Below, piece after piece: positions 35,937 through 45,691 of a stretch of 64,000 nt of DNA. How positions within the stretch are numbered: the stretch's first letter is position 1; the number at the start of each line of letters is the position of its first letter. Source of the stretch: Streptomyces sp. A1277 (lineage in GTDB: Bacteria; Actinomycetota; Actinomycetes; Streptomycetales; Streptomycetaceae); NCBI RefSeq assembly GCF_004795015.1, contig NZ_SSBI01000004.1, positions 62,001 through 126,000 of the forward strand, given 5' to 3'. The notes beneath the pieces are model-generated. The model saw only the letters and a list, made by a program, of their open reading frames with translations. It was not told the origin of the DNA and did no database searches. A program made the translations under genes and the position numbers.

Positions 35937-37097
35937 ATGACGACCACGACCGGCGGAACACCGCTCGACGTCCCCCGAGGTCTCGCGGGTGTCGTCGTGA
36001 CCGATACGGCCCTCGGCGACGTCCGGGGGCGCGAGGGCTTCTACCACTACCGGCAGTACTCGGCGGTCGAGCTGGCGCGGACCCGCGGCTTCGAGGACGT
36101 CTGGTACCTCATGACCGAGGGCGAGCTGCCCGGTCCGGCCGCCCGCGCCGACTTCCACGCCCGCACGGCCGCCCTGCGCGTACTGCCCGACGCGGTACGC
36201 GACGCCCTGCCGGCCATAGCCCGTGCGAGCGCGGTGTCAGGCCCGCTGTCCGGGCTGCGCACGGCGCTCTCCCTGCTCGGGGCCTCGGCCGGCTTCCGGC
36301 CGGTCTACGACATCGACGCGTCCCGGCGCCGCACCGACGCCCTGACCGCCTGCGCCGCCGTGCCCACCGTGCTGGCCGCCCTGTACCGCCTCGGCCAGGG
36401 GCTCGAACCGGTCGAGCCGCGCGCCGACCTGCCACACGCGGCCAACTACCTGTACATGCTGACCGGTTCCGTGCCGGACGCGGCCCGGGTCAGGGCCGTC
36501 GAGCAGTATCTGATCTCCACCGTCGACCACGGTTTCAACGCCTCGACTTTCACCGGCCGGGTCGTCGCCTCGACCGGGGCGGACGTCGCCGCATGCCTGG
36601 TGGCCGCCGTAGGAGCGCTCTCCGGACCGCTGCACGGCGGCGCGCCCAGCCGGGCCCTCGACACCCTGGACGCGATCGGCACCCCCGACCGCATCGACGG
36701 CTGGATCCGCGAGCGGGTGCTCGCCGGCGACCGGATCATGGGCTTCGGCCACCCGGTCTACCGCACCGAGGACCCCCGCTCGCGCATGCTGCGGTCCATC
36801 GCCCAGGGCTTCGGCGGCCCGCTCGTGGAGTTCGCCGTCGAGGTGGAACCCCAGGTCGAGGCGATCCTCGCCGAGCTCAAGCCGGGGCGCGAGCTGCACA
36901 CCAACGTGGAGTTCTACGCCGGAGTGGTCATGGAGCTGTGCGGGCTGCCCCGCGAGATGTTCACCCCGACCTTCTGCGCGGCGCGGGTCGTGGGCTGGAG
37001 CGCCAATATCCTGGAGCAGGCGGAGGACTCGAAGATCATCCGCCCGGCGGCCCGCTACGTCGGCCCGCCCCCGCCCCAGCCGGTCCCGGCAGTCTGA
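35937..37097 (+). CDS. citrate synthase homologue (no DNA-binding domain)
   Basis: The 386-residue protein is a full-length citrate-synthase-family enzyme. The two active histidines are in GPLHGGAP (about 230) and GFGHPVY (about 269). Where the catalytic Asp is expected the motif reads NVEFYAG (about 323), with Glu instead. Substrate could be oxaloacetate, but the family also includes 2-methylcitrate synthases. The ATG follows GGAGGAAG. The COG0523 gene starts 19 bases after the stop, so both are likely in one transcript. It may form mixed complexes with the divergent homologue. Confidence 0.85.
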   Translation: MTTTTGGTPLDVPRGLAGVVVTDTALGDVRGREGFYHYRQYSAVELARTRGFEDVWYLMTEGELPGPAARADFHARTAALRVLPDAVRDALPAIARASAVSGPLSGLRTALSLLGASAGFRPVYDIDASRRRTDALTACAAVPTVLAALYRLGQGLEPVEPRADLPHAANYLYMLTGSVPDAARVRAVEQYLISTVDHGFNASTFTGRVVASTGADVAACLVAAVGALSGPLHGGAPSRALDTLDAIGTPDRIDGWIRERVLAGDRIMGFGHPVYRTEDPRSRMLRSIAQGFGGPLVEFAVEVEPQVEAILAELKPGRELHTNVEFYAGVVMELCGLPREMFTPTFCAARVVGWSANILEQAEDSKIIRPAARYVGPPPPQPVPAV

Positions 37098-37116
37098 CCC
37101 CGCAGGAAGGCCCCCC

Positions 37117-38229
37117 TTGAGCTCGTCGTCGCCCCCCAGCCCCCCGATCCCGGTCGTCGTCCTCGCGGGATTCCTGGGATCCGGCAAGACGACGCTGCTC
37201 AACCACCTCCTGCTCCACCGCGCGGGGAACCGGATCGGCGTCGTCGTCAACGACTTCGGGGCCATCGAGATCGACGCCATGACCGTCTCCGGCCAGGTCG
37301 GCTCGACCGTGTCGCCGGGCGGCGGCTGCCTGTGCTGCGCGGTCGACGCGAGCGAACTGGACACCTATCTGGAGACCCTGACCCGGCCCGCCGCCCGGCT
37401 CGACGTCATCGTCATCGAGGCGAGCGGGCTCGCGGAGCCGCAGGAACTCGTCCGCATGATCCTCGCCAGCGACAACCCGCACATCGTGTACGGGGGACTG
37501 GTCGAGGTGGTCGACGCCGCCGAGTTCGAGGCCACCCGGCAACGCCACCCGGAGGTCGACCGCCATCTCGCGGTGGCCGACCTCGTGGTGCTGAACAAGA
37601 CGGACCGGGCGGGGGACGAGGAGCACGCCCGCGTCCGGCAGGCCGTCGCCGACAGCGGCAGCACGGCCGCGGTCGTCCCCGCCACCTACGGCCGGATCGA
37701 TCCGCAGTTGCTCTTCGACCCGGCGCTGCGGCCCGACAACGACGAGAAGGCCCGCCAGCTCACCTTCGAGGACCTGTACCTGGAGGAGCGTGTGGCGGAG
37801 GACGGCGACGGGCACGGCGCCCATCTGCACACGGCGTACGAGAGCGTCGACTTCGCCTCCGACGCGCCGATGGACCCCCGCCGGCTGCTGGACTTCCTCG
37901 ACTCCCGGCCCGAAGGGCTGTACCGGATCAAGGGCTACGTCGACTTCGGCGCGGGCGACCCGGGCAACGCCTACGGGGTGCACGCCGTAGGCAGGTTCCT
38001 GCGGTTCACCCCCAGGCCCTGGACGCGCGGCGAGCCGAAGCGGACCCAGCTCGTCCTGATCGGCTCCGGCATCGACGCGCCGGCCCTGCGCAAGGAGTTG
38101 GAGAGCTGCCGCACGACGGGGGAGAAGGGCCACCGCGCGGGCCCGGAAACACCGCAGGACGCCGCACACGAGCGAGCCATGTGGGGCGTCCTGCGGTACG
38201 TGCGACAGCCTGGCGACGACGACGCGTAG
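37117..38229 (+). CDS. COG0523 GTPase, CobW/ZNG1-type metallochaperone
   Basis: The 370-residue protein is a G3E GTPase that loads metal into partner proteins. Walker A is GFLGSGKT (about residues 18-25), the metal-binding motif is CLCC (about 70, in GGGCLCCAVD), Walker B-like VIVIEASGLAEP follows, and the base-recognition motif is NKTD (about 160). The carboxy-terminal CobW_C domain contains YRIKGYVDFG. It starts with TTG behind AGGAAGG. A His-containing loop (DGHGAHLH) might add metal ligands. The metal (zinc or cobalt) and client are unknown. Confidence 0.88.
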   Translation: MSSSSPPSPPIPVVVLAGFLGSGKTTLLNHLLLHRAGNRIGVVVNDFGAIEIDAMTVSGQVGSTVSPGGGCLCCAVDASELDTYLETLTRPAARLDVIVIEASGLAEPQELVRMILASDNPHIVYGGLVEVVDAAEFEATRQRHPEVDRHLAVADLVVLNKTDRAGDEEHARVRQAVADSGSTAAVVPATYGRIDPQLLFDPALRPDNDEKARQLTFEDLYLEERVAEDGDGHGAHLHTAYESVDFASDAPMDPRRLLDFLDSRPEGLYRIKGYVDFGAGDPGNAYGVHAVGRFLRFTPRPWTRGEPKRTQLVLIGSGIDAPALRKELESCRTTGEKGHRAGPETPQDAAHERAMWGVLRYVRQPGDDDA

Positions 38230-38258
38230 CCGCGCCCCGCCGCCGCCGGGCCGGCGGC

Positions 38259-40709
38259 CTACACCGGGCCGGCGATCACCGCGACCGGGCTCGGCAGCGG
38301 CGTCCCCGAGCCGTCGCGCCGCGGATCGGGCTCGGGCAGCGAGGCCGGGGCGCCGTTCTTCTGCGCCGCCCTGGCCGGCGTCGTCCCCGCCCAGGCGAAC
38401 ACCAGCACGTCCTCGCCCTTCAGGAACCGCTGGCAGCGCACCCCACCGGTCGCCCGGCCCTTGCGCGGATACTGGTCGAACGGGGTCAGCTTGCACGTCA
38501 GCACCGAGTCGTCCAGCGTGCCGTGCGAACCCGCGACCGTGAAGACCGCGCCGTCCGCCGCCGGATCCACCGCGGCGAACGAGAGCACCCGCGCACCCGT
38601 CGCCAGCTTGACGCCCGCCATACCGCCGGCCGGCCGCCCCTGGGGGCGTACCTGCGCCGCCGGGTAGCGCAGCAGCTGCGCGTCCGAGGTGATGAAGACG
38701 AGGTCCTCCTCGCCGGTCCGCAGCTCCGCCGCGCCGACGATCCGGTCACCGTCCTTGAGGGTGATGACCTCCAGCTCGTCCTTGTTGGCCGGGTAGTCCG
38801 GCACCACGCGCTTCACGACGCCCTGCAGCGTGCCGAGGGCCAGCCCCGGCGACGTCTCGTCGAGCGTGGTCAGGCAGACGGCCTCCTCGTCCGCCTCCAG
38901 CGTCAGGAACTCCCCGATCATCGCCCCGCCCGACAGGTTGGGCGCCGCGTGCGTGTCCGGCAGCTGGGGCAGATCGATCACCGGGAGCCGCAGCAGCCGC
39001 CCGGCGGACGTCACAAGACCGACGTCACCGCGAGCCGTCGCCGCGACCGCGGAGACGATCACGTCGTGCTTGGACCGCTTGGCGCCCTCGGCGAAGACGA
39101 TCGGGTCGTCGTTGGCCGTACGCGCCAGCAGACCCGTCGAGGACAGCAGCACCCGGCACGGGTCGTTCGCCACCTCCAGCGGCACCGAAGCGACCTGCGA
39201 ACCGGCCGACTCCAGCAGCACCGTACGCCGGGCCGTGCCGAACTTCTTGGCGACCGCGGCCAGTTCCGAGGAGACGAGCTTGCGCAGCTCGGTGTCCGAT
39301 TCGAGGATCGCCGTCAGCTCGGCGATCTCGGCGTTCAGCCGGTCCCGCTCGCTCTCCAGCTCGATCCGGTCGAACCGGGTCAGCCGGCGCAGCGGTGTGT
39401 CCAGGATGTACTGCGTCTGGATCTCGCTCAGCGAGAAGCGCTCGATGAGCCGCTCCTTCGCCTGCGCCGAATTGTCGCTGGACCGGATGAGCCGGATGAC
39501 CTCGTCGATGTCGACCAGGGCGACCAGCAGGCCCTCGACCAGGTGCAGCCGGTTGCGGCGCTTGGTCCTGCGGAACTCGCTGCGCCGGCGCACCACGTCG
39601 AAGCGGTGGTCGAGATAGACCTCCAGCAGCTCCTTGAGCCCGAGCGTGAGCGGCTGGCCGTCGACCAGCGCCACGTTGTTGATGCCGAAGGACTCCTCCA
39701 TCGGCGTCAGCTTGTAGAGCTGCTCCAGCACGGCCTCCGGCACGAAGCCGTTCTTGATCTCGATGACCAGGCGCAGGCCGTGCGAGCGGTCGGTGAGGTC
39801 CTTGACGTCGGCGATGCCCTGGAGCTTCTTCGCCGAGACCAGGTCCTTGATCTTGGAGATGACCTTCTCCGGGCCGACGGTGAAGGGCAGTTCGGTGACG
39901 ACCAGGCCCTTGCGGCGCGGCGTGACGTTCTCCACGACGGCCGTGGCGCGGATCTTGAATGAGCCGCGGCCGCGCGCGTAAGCGTCCTTGATGCCGGCGA
40001 GGCCCACGATGCGCCCGCCGGTCGGCAGGTCGGGACCCGGGACGAACCGCATCAGGGTGTCCAGGTCCGCGCCCGGATGCTTGATCAGGTGCCGGGCCGC
40101 GGCGATGACCTCGCCCAGGTTGTGCGGCGGCATGTTGGTCGCCATGCCGACCGCGATCCCGGTCGTGCCGTTGACCAGGAGGTTGGGGTAGGCGGCCGGG
40201 AGGACGACCGGCTCCTGCTCCTGGCCGTCGTAGTTCGACTGGAAGGCGACCGTCTCCTCGTCGATCGACTCCGTCATCAGCGAGGTCGCGTCGGCCATCC
40301 GGCACTCGGTGTACCGCATGGCGGCCGGCGGGTCGTCGTTGCCCAGCGAGCCGAAGTTGCCGTGGCCGTCGACGAGGGGGAGCCGCATCGAGAACGGCTG
40401 GGCCATCCGCACCAGCGCGTCGTAGATCGACGCGTCGCCGTGCGGGTGCAGCTTGCCCATGACCTCGCCGACCACCCGGGCGCACTTCACGAAGCCCCGG
40501 TCCGGCCGCAGGCCCATCTCGTTCATCTGGTAGACGATGCGGCGGTGCACCGGCTTCATGCCGTCGCGGGCGTCCGGCAGGGCCCGTGAGTAGATCACCG
40601 AGTACGCGTACTCGAGGAAGGAGCCCTGCATTTCGTCGACGACGTCGATGTCGAGGATCTTCTCCTCGAAGTCGTCCGGCGGCGGGGTCTTCGTGCTGCG
40701 GCGGGCCAT
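38259..40709 (-). CDS. parC: DNA topoisomerase IV subunit A (GyrA2)
   Basis: ParC is the DNA-cutting subunit that pairs with ParE. In the 816-residue protein the catalytic tyrosine is Tyr133 (AAMRYTEC). The quinolone-determining region reads [15 protein letters not shown], with Ala93 at the place of the sensitive Ser83 of E. coli GyrA and Asp97 kept. The carboxy-terminal domain has six beta-propeller-like blades but no clear GyrA box, which supports ParC over GyrA. ATG start. A direct repeat CCTCAGGTTC occurs upstream (about 40748-40767). The CobW-type gene converges on it with only 29 bases between. Confidence 0.94.
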   Translation of the reverse strand: MARRSTKTPPPDDFEEKILDIDVVDEMQGSFLEYAYSVIYSRALPDARDGMKPVHRRIVYQMNEMGLRPDRGFVKCARVVGEVMGKLHPHGDASIYDALVRMAQPFSMRLPLVDGHGNFGSLGNDDPPAAMRYTECRMADATSLMTESIDEETVAFQSNYDGQEQEPVVLPAAYPNLLVNGTTGIAVGMATNMPPHNLGEVIAAARHLIKHPGADLDTLMRFVPGPDLPTGGRIVGLAGIKDAYARGRGSFKIRATAVVENVTPRRKGLVVTELPFTVGPEKVISKIKDLVSAKKLQGIADVKDLTDRSHGLRLVIEIKNGFVPEAVLEQLYKLTPMEESFGINNVALVDGQPLTLGLKELLEVYLDHRFDVVRRRSEFRRTKRRNRLHLVEGLLVALVDIDEVIRLIRSSDNSAQAKERLIERFSLSEIQTQYILDTPLRRLTRFDRIELESERDRLNAEIAELTAILESDTELRKLVSSELAAVAKKFGTARRTVLLESAGSQVASVPLEVANDPCRVLLSSTGLLARTANDDPIVFAEGAKRSKHDVIVSAVAATARGDVGLVTSAGRLLRLPVIDLPQLPDTHAAPNLSGGAMIGEFLTLEADEEAVCLTTLDETSPGLALGTLQGVVKRVVPDYPANKDELEVITLKDGDRIVGAAELRTGEEDLVFITSDAQLLRYPAAQVRPQGRPAGGMAGVKLATGARVLSFAAVDPAADGAVFTVAGSHGTLDDSVLTCKLTPFDQYPRKGRATGGVRCQRFLKGEDVLVFAWAGTTPARAAQKNGAPASLPEPDPRRDGSGTPLPSPVAVIAGPV

Positions 40710-41019
40710 CGCTGCTGCGACTCCTTCACGGATTCTGTGCGGGCAACCTCAGGTTCCCTCAGGTTCTGACGCGCACCATTGTGGACCGCGCCACTGACAT
40801 CCCCGACCTCGACCCGTCCCAAAGGGCGCTTCCCGCACGTTCCGAGGGGGCCGGAGACCTCCCTGTTCGCGCTTTCTCGCGAACTTTCGCCACAGGGGAA
40901 CTTCGCCAGGTGTCTGTTCGCTTGCATACAGTGGCTGTGTCTCGAATCAACCTCTCGAAACAAGCTCGCGAAGCAACTTCTCCACCTCGACAACCAGTAT
41001 CGCGATCGAAGGGACGTAC
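40710..41019. other. divergent gap between parC and the M16 protease operon
   Basis: The 310 bases hold the promoters of both genes. The near-repeat CCTCAGGTTC is seen close to parC, and a TTGCATACAGTGGC-like AT-richer stretch lies about 100 bases before the protease start. I recognise no gene or RNA here. Confidence 0.5.
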
Positions 41020-42387
41020 ATGCCCATGGGTCACACGGCCACAGCCCAGGCCGGCTCCGGCGGCTTGACAGCGACCGAGCACCGTCTGGCCAACGGCCTG
41101 CGCGTGGTGCTCTCCGAGGACCATCTGACCCCGGTCGCGGCGGTGTGCCTCTGGTACGACGTCGGCTCGCGCCACGAGGTCAAGGGGCGCACCGGTCTCG
41201 CGCACCTCTTCGAGCACCTGATGTTCCAGGGCTCCGGCCAGGTCAAGGGGAACGGCCACTTCGAGCTGGTGCAGGGCGCCGGCGGCTCGCTCAACGGCAC
41301 CACCAGCTTCGAGCGGACCAACTACTTCGAGACGATGCCCACGCACCAGCTGGAGCTGGCCCTGTGGCTCGAGGCCGACCGGATGGGCTCGCTGCTCGCC
41401 GCGCTCGACGAGGAGTCCATGGAGAACCAGCGCGACGTCGTCAAGAACGAGCGCCGCCAGCGCTACGACAACGTCCCGTACGGCACCGCGTTCGAGCGGC
41501 TGACCGCCCTCGCCTACCCCGAGGGCCACCCGTACCACCACACCCCGATCGGCTCGATGGCCGACCTGGACGCGGCGACCCTGGAGGACGCCCGCGCCTT
41601 CTTCCGTACGTACTACGCGCCGAACAACGCGGTGCTGTCGGTCGTCGGCGACATCGACTCCGAGCAGACCCTCGCCTGGATCGAGAAGTACTTCGGCTCC
41701 ATCCCGTCCCACGACGGCAAGCAACCGCCGCGCGACGGCGCGCTGCCCCCCGTCATGGGCGGTCAGCTGCGCGAGGAGGTCCGCGAGGAGGTGCCGGCGC
41801 GCGCCCTGATGGCCGCCTACCGGCTGCCCCACGACGGCACCCGCGAGTGCGACGCCGCGGACCTCGCCCTGACCGTGCTGGGCGGCGGCGAGTCGTCCCG
41901 GCTGCACAACCGCCTGGTCCGGCGCGACCGTACGGCCGTGGCCGCCGGGTTCGGGCTGCTCCGGCTCGCCGGCGCGCCCTCCCTGGGCTGGCTGGACGTC
42001 AAGACGTCCGGCGGGGTGGAGGTCGCCGAGATCGAGACCGCGGTCGACGAGGAGCTGGCCCGGTTCGCCGAGGAAGGCCCCACGCCCGAGGAAATGGAAC
42101 GTGCTCAGGCCCAGTTGGAGCGCGAATGGCTGGACCGGCTCGGCACGGTCGCGGGCCGCGCCGACGAACTGTGCCGGTACGCCGTGCTGTTCGGCGACCC
42201 GCAGCTCGCGCTGACCGCCGTGAACCGGGTGCTCGACGTCACGGCCGACGAGGTCAAGGCGGCCGCCCGTGCCCAGCTGCGGCCCGACAACCGGGCGGTG
42301 CTGGTCTACGAACCGGTCGAGCCCGAGACCGCAGACGAGGCGGAGGCCGCCACCGACACCGACGCGCACGAAGGGGCGGACCAGTGA
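41020..42387 (+). CDS. M16 zinc protease, catalytic subunit
   Basis: The 455-residue protein is an inverzincin-type (M16B) peptidase. The inverted zinc motif HxxEH is HLFEH (His62, Glu65, His66), and the distant Glu ligand lies in MENQRDVVKNERRQ (about 140). The second half is the usual inactive repeat. No signal peptide is seen, so it works in the cytoplasm, probably degrading peptides or processed fragments. It overlaps the next gene by four bases (GTGA). An ATG two codons in is an alternative start. Confidence 0.93.
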   Translation: MPMGHTATAQAGSGGLTATEHRLANGLRVVLSEDHLTPVAAVCLWYDVGSRHEVKGRTGLAHLFEHLMFQGSGQVKGNGHFELVQGAGGSLNGTTSFERTNYFETMPTHQLELALWLEADRMGSLLAALDEESMENQRDVVKNERRQRYDNVPYGTAFERLTALAYPEGHPYHHTPIGSMADLDAATLEDARAFFRTYYAPNNAVLSVVGDIDSEQTLAWIEKYFGSIPSHDGKQPPRDGALPPVMGGQLREEVREEVPARALMAAYRLPHDGTRECDAADLALTVLGGGESSRLHNRLVRRDRTAVAAGFGLLRLAGAPSLGWLDVKTSGGVEVAEIETAVDEELARFAEEGPTPEEMERAQAQLEREWLDRLGTVAGRADELCRYAVLFGDPQLALTAVNRVLDVTADEVKAAARAQLRPDNRAVLVYEPVEPETADEAEAATDTDAHEGADQ

Positions 42388-43796
42388 CCGACGCTGCCGC
42401 GACTGAAGTTTCGATGCAGTACCACCCGCAGCCCGCCCCCGGCGTGGCCCGGCCCTGGGCCTTCCCCGCGCCCGAGCGGGGCTCCCTGCCCAACGGCCTC
42501 ACCGTGCTGCGCTGCCACCGCCCCGGCCAGCAGGTCGTCGCCGTCGAGATCTTCCTCCAAGCCCCGCTGGACGCCGAGCCGGAGGGCCTGGACGGCGTCG
42601 CGACGATCATGTCGCGCGCCCTGTCCGAGGGCACCGACAAGCAGAGCGCCGAGGAGTTCGCCGCCGAGCTGGAGCGGTGCGGCGCCACCCTCGACGCGCA
42701 CGCCGACCACCCCGGCGTCCGGGTCTCCCTGGAGGTCCCGGCCTCCCGGCTGGCCAAGGCGCTCGGCCTGGTCGCCGAGGCGCTGCGGGCTCCGGCCTTC
42801 TCCGACAGCGAGGTCGAGCGGCTGGTGAACAACCGGCTGGACGAGATTCCGCACGAGCAGGCCAACCCGGCACGCCGCGCGGCCAAGCAGCTCTCCAAGG
42901 AGCTCTTCCCGGCCTCGGCCCGCATGTCGCGCCCCCGCCTGGGCACCGAGGAGACCGTGGCCCGGATCGACGCCGCGGCCGTGCGCGCCTTCTACGACGC
43001 GCACATCCGCCCGTCCACCGCGACGGCCGTCGTGGTCGGCGACCTGACCGGCATCGACCTGGACGCGCTGCTCGCCGAAACCCTCGGCGACTGGTCGGGC
43101 AACACCGCCCAGGCCCGTCCCTTCCCGCCGATCACCGCCGACGACACCGGCCGGGTGGTGATCGTGGACCGCCCCGGCGCGGTGCAGACGCAGCTGCTCA
43201 TCGGCCGCATCGGCGCCGACCGCCACGACAGCGTGTGGCCGGCCCAGGTGCTCGGCACGTACTGCCTGGGCGGCACGCTCACTTCCCGGCTCGACCGGGT
43301 GCTGCGCGAGGAGAAGGGCTACACCTACGGCGTACGGGCCTTCGCCCAGGTGTTGCGCTCCGGTGCCGTGGACTCCGCCTCCGGCGCGACGGGCGCGGCG
43401 ATGCTCGCCATCAGCGGCTCCGTGGACACCGAGTCCACCGGTCCGGCGCTGGAGGACCTGTGGAAGGTCCTGCGGACGCTGGCCGCCGAGGGCCTGACGG
43501 ACGCCGAGCGCGAGACGGCCGTGCAGAACCTCGTGGGCGTCGCCCCGCTGAAGTTCGAGACGGCGGCCTCCGTCGCGAGCACCCTCGCCGACCAGGTCGA
43601 GCAGCACCTCCCGGACGACTACCAGGCGACGCTGTACGCCCGCCTCGCCGAGACCGGCACGGTCGAGGCGACCGCGGCCGTGGTCAGCGCCTTCCCGGTG
43701 GACCGGCTGGTCACGGTCCTGGTCGGTGACGCCTCGCGCATCGAGGAGCCGGTCAGGGCGCTCGGTATCGGAGAGGTGACGGTCGTCGGCGGCTGA
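42384..43796 (+). CDS. M16 protease, non-catalytic partner subunit
   Basis: The 470-residue protein has the M16 fold (LPNGLTVLRCHRPGQQVVAV at the start; VVVGDLTGID; LREEKGYTYGVRAF near the end of the core) but lacks HxxEH. The RxxxY-type pair typical of the partner subunit is kept (REEKGYTYG). Such partners complete the substrate chamber with the catalytic subunit. GTG start overlaps the upstream stop, so translation is coupled and equal amounts are likely. Confidence 0.92.
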   Translation: MTDAAATEVSMQYHPQPAPGVARPWAFPAPERGSLPNGLTVLRCHRPGQQVVAVEIFLQAPLDAEPEGLDGVATIMSRALSEGTDKQSAEEFAAELERCGATLDAHADHPGVRVSLEVPASRLAKALGLVAEALRAPAFSDSEVERLVNNRLDEIPHEQANPARRAAKQLSKELFPASARMSRPRLGTEETVARIDAAAVRAFYDAHIRPSTATAVVVGDLTGIDLDALLAETLGDWSGNTAQARPFPPITADDTGRVVIVDRPGAVQTQLLIGRIGADRHDSVWPAQVLGTYCLGGTLTSRLDRVLREEKGYTYGVRAFAQVLRSGAVDSASGATGAAMLAISGSVDTESTGPALEDLWKVLRTLAAEGLTDAERETAVQNLVGVAPLKFETAASVASTLADQVEQHLPDDYQATLYARLAETGTVEATAAVVSAFPVDRLVTVLVGDASRIEEPVRALGIGEVTVVGG

Positions 43797-43828
43797 CCGC
43801 TCACCCCCGCCCGCCGTGCGGGCACACG

Positions 43829-43867
43829 GGGAGGCTCCGGTGCGTGTGGACGCCACCGGGGCCTCCC
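43829..43867 (+). terminator. terminator of the M16 operon
   Basis: The arms GGGAGGCTCCGGTG and CACCGGGGCCTCCC pair over 14 positions with one G-T pair, followed by TTATG. It lies 33 bases past the stop. Confidence 0.8.
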
Positions 43868-44026
43868 TTATGTCTGATTAACCCCAATTGGCGCGCAAAG
43901 ATCAGATCCGCCCTGTGGGATGCGCTACAAAACCTCCTGTCCGTTTGGTGGCGGGAAGTGCGGCCGCTTAGCGTCGGCTCGGCTGTCCGCCACTCGTATG
44001 CCGCATCCGCGACGTACCGGGCAGTC

Positions 44027-44180
44027 ATCGCCGAGTCCCCGTCAGGCGCGAGCCAGGGGAGCCGGGGACCCACGCAGTCCCTGGGGTGAATCGGACGCCC
44101 GTGCCTCCCCTGGCCCGCGGCATCCGTAGGAGACCTTCCTGCTCCGAACCCGTCAGCTAACCCGGTAGGCGAGAAGGAAG
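44027..44180 (+). ncRNA. c-di-AMP (ydaO-yuaA) riboswitch
   Basis: The 5' part has GCCGAGTCCCC, AGGGGAGCCGGGG, GGGGTGAATCGG and the 3' part CCGTAGGAG, CGAACCCGTCAGCTAACC, GGTAGGCG and GAAGGAAGG. These are the conserved blocks of the ydaO motif in the right order. It ends about 20 bases before the M23 gene start. In actinobacteria this riboswitch turns off cell-wall hydrolase genes when c-di-AMP is high. Boundaries are approximate. Confidence 0.92.
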
Positions 44181-44198
44181 GAAAGGACCAGCCACCCC

Positions 44199-45032
44199 AT
44201 GGCGTTCACCCGTGCCACCGGGAAGCACCGTGCCCCGAGCCGTCTGACGCGTACCGGCGCCAAGGCCGCCGGCGTCGCGACTCTCGCCGCCACCGGCGTC
44301 ATCGGCTCCCTGGCCTCCCCGGCCCTCGCCGCCGAGGCCGCCCCCGCCGCGGGCGAGACCGGGCTCTCCCAGATCATCTCCATCGAGAACACCCTCGCCG
44401 ACCGGATCGACGCGCAGGCCGCCGAGCAGCAGCACCAGGCCGACGTCGCCCAGAAGAGGGCGGCGGCCGAGGCGAAGGCGAAGAAGCAGGCCGAGGCCAG
44501 GAAGAAGGCCGCCGTGAAGGCCGCCAAGGCGAAGGAGGCGGCCAAGAAGAAGGCGGCCGCCCGCGCCGAGGCCCGCGAAAGCGTCTCCCGCGCCGCGCGC
44601 TCCACCGCCCGCACCGCCCTGGGCGCGTCCTACCGGCTCCCCGTCGCCGGCTCCTTCGTGACCACCGGCTACGAGTCGAGCGGCTCGCTGTGGTCCTCCG
44701 GCAGCCACTCCGGCATCGACTTCCACGCCGCCTCCGGCAGCTCCGTCGTCGCCGTCGGCGCCGGCACGGTCGTCGAGGCCGGCTGGGGCGGGGCGTACGG
44801 CAACAACATCGTGCTCCGGATGACGGACGGCACGTACACCCAGTACGGCCACCTGTCCTCGATCGGTGTCTCCGTGGGCCAGAGCGTCGGCGCCGGTCAG
44901 CGGATCGGGCTCTCCGGCTCCACCGGGAACTCCACCGGCCCGCACCTCCACTTCGAGGCCCGCACCACCCCCTCGTACGGCTCCGACATGGACCCGGTCG
45001 CCTACCTGCGCGCCCACGGCGTCACCGTCTGA
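44199..45032 (+). CDS. secreted M23 peptidoglycan endopeptidase
   Basis: The 277-residue protein cuts peptidoglycan cross-links. It has a signal peptide (about residues 1-44, ending SPALAAEA), a long Lys/Ala/Glu-rich coiled coil (about 55-140), and an M23/LytM domain (about 145-270). The zinc ligands are in SGSHSGIDFH and TGPHLHFEA. The ATG is preceded by AAGGAAAGGA. It lies directly behind a c-di-AMP riboswitch, which links wall cutting to c-di-AMP and thus to turgor. Confidence 0.95.
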   Translation: MAFTRATGKHRAPSRLTRTGAKAAGVATLAATGVIGSLASPALAAEAAPAAGETGLSQIISIENTLADRIDAQAAEQQHQADVAQKRAAAEAKAKKQAEARKKAAVKAAKAKEAAKKKAAARAEARESVSRAARSTARTALGASYRLPVAGSFVTTGYESSGSLWSSGSHSGIDFHAASGSSVVAVGAGTVVEAGWGGAYGNNIVLRMTDGTYTQYGHLSSIGVSVGQSVGAGQRIGLSGSTGNSTGPHLHFEARTTPSYGSDMDPVAYLRAHGVTV

Positions 45033-45047
45033 CCCGTCGCGGACTCC

Positions 45048-45096
45048 ACGGCGAAGGCCCCGGCACCCCTTCTTGGGTTCAAGGGGCCTTCGCCGT
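45048..45096. terminator. terminator of the M23 gene
   Basis: The arms ACGGCGAAGGCCCC and GGGGCCTTCGCCGT make a perfect 14-base-pair stem shortly after the stop codon. Confidence 0.85.
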
Positions 45097-45203
45097 GTCC
45101 GCTTCCGATCCCGCCCGTGACCAGAAGATATTCATGAATTACCGCCTGGCATCGGAAACGCGAGCGTATTGCAATAGAGTCACGGCAGAGGTGTCGATCG
45201 GCC

Positions 45204-45509
45204 GCTGTTACGCTCGCCCAGGCGTCCGGCAGTCCCGGCCTCATCGCCCTGCTCACCCAGCTCCGGCACAAGATCGCCTGGATGTACGCGGTCGACCAGC
45301 CGGCCCGCCCGGCCGACTCCTGTGCCGAGCACGGCGCCCTCGTGGACGCCGTGGCGCGCGGGGACGCGGAGCGGGCGAGGACCCTGGCCGCGCAGCTCGC
45401 CGAGCGGGCGGGCGCCGCGCACCGGCTGCGCCGCCCCGCCCGGCCGGCCACCGTCCCCCGTGTGAGGGATGCGCAACGTGCCGTAAACACCACAGGCGGC
45501 CGGAATTAA
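45204..45509 (+). pseudogene. remnant of a GntR-family regulator (FCD end)
   Basis: The frame reads TLAQASGSPGLIALLTQLRHK, then IAWMYAVDQ and EHGALVDAVARGDAERARTLAA: the last part of an FCD ligand domain. The DNA-binding domain and the first helices of the sensor domain are missing; a stop lies at 45135-45137, and no start with a ribosome site is present. It is a 5'-truncated relic. The gap from 45097 to 45620 otherwise shows an AT-richer stretch near 45480-45570 with no recognised feature. Confidence 0.75.
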
Positions 45510-45620
45510 CAAAGGGCACGTACAAAGAAAGAAAGGCGTGCGTAAAAATACGTAAAAGAGGCCGCCCGATTATTCTGTGCGCGCCTCCGCCGCCATTACC
45601 CGTACGCGTGCGCGCACGAA

Positions 45621-45656
45621 AAAGCCGCGGCACCCGGTGAGGGGGGCCGCGGCTTT
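45621..45656 (-). terminator. terminator of ptsH
   Basis: The arms AAAGCCGCGGC and GCCGCGGCTTT enclose 14 bases. On the minus strand T residues continue past the stem (complement of GAAAAA). Confidence 0.85.
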
Positions 45657-45691
45657 CCCGTGAGAATGCCGGCGGTCGTGGCCGTGCGGAC

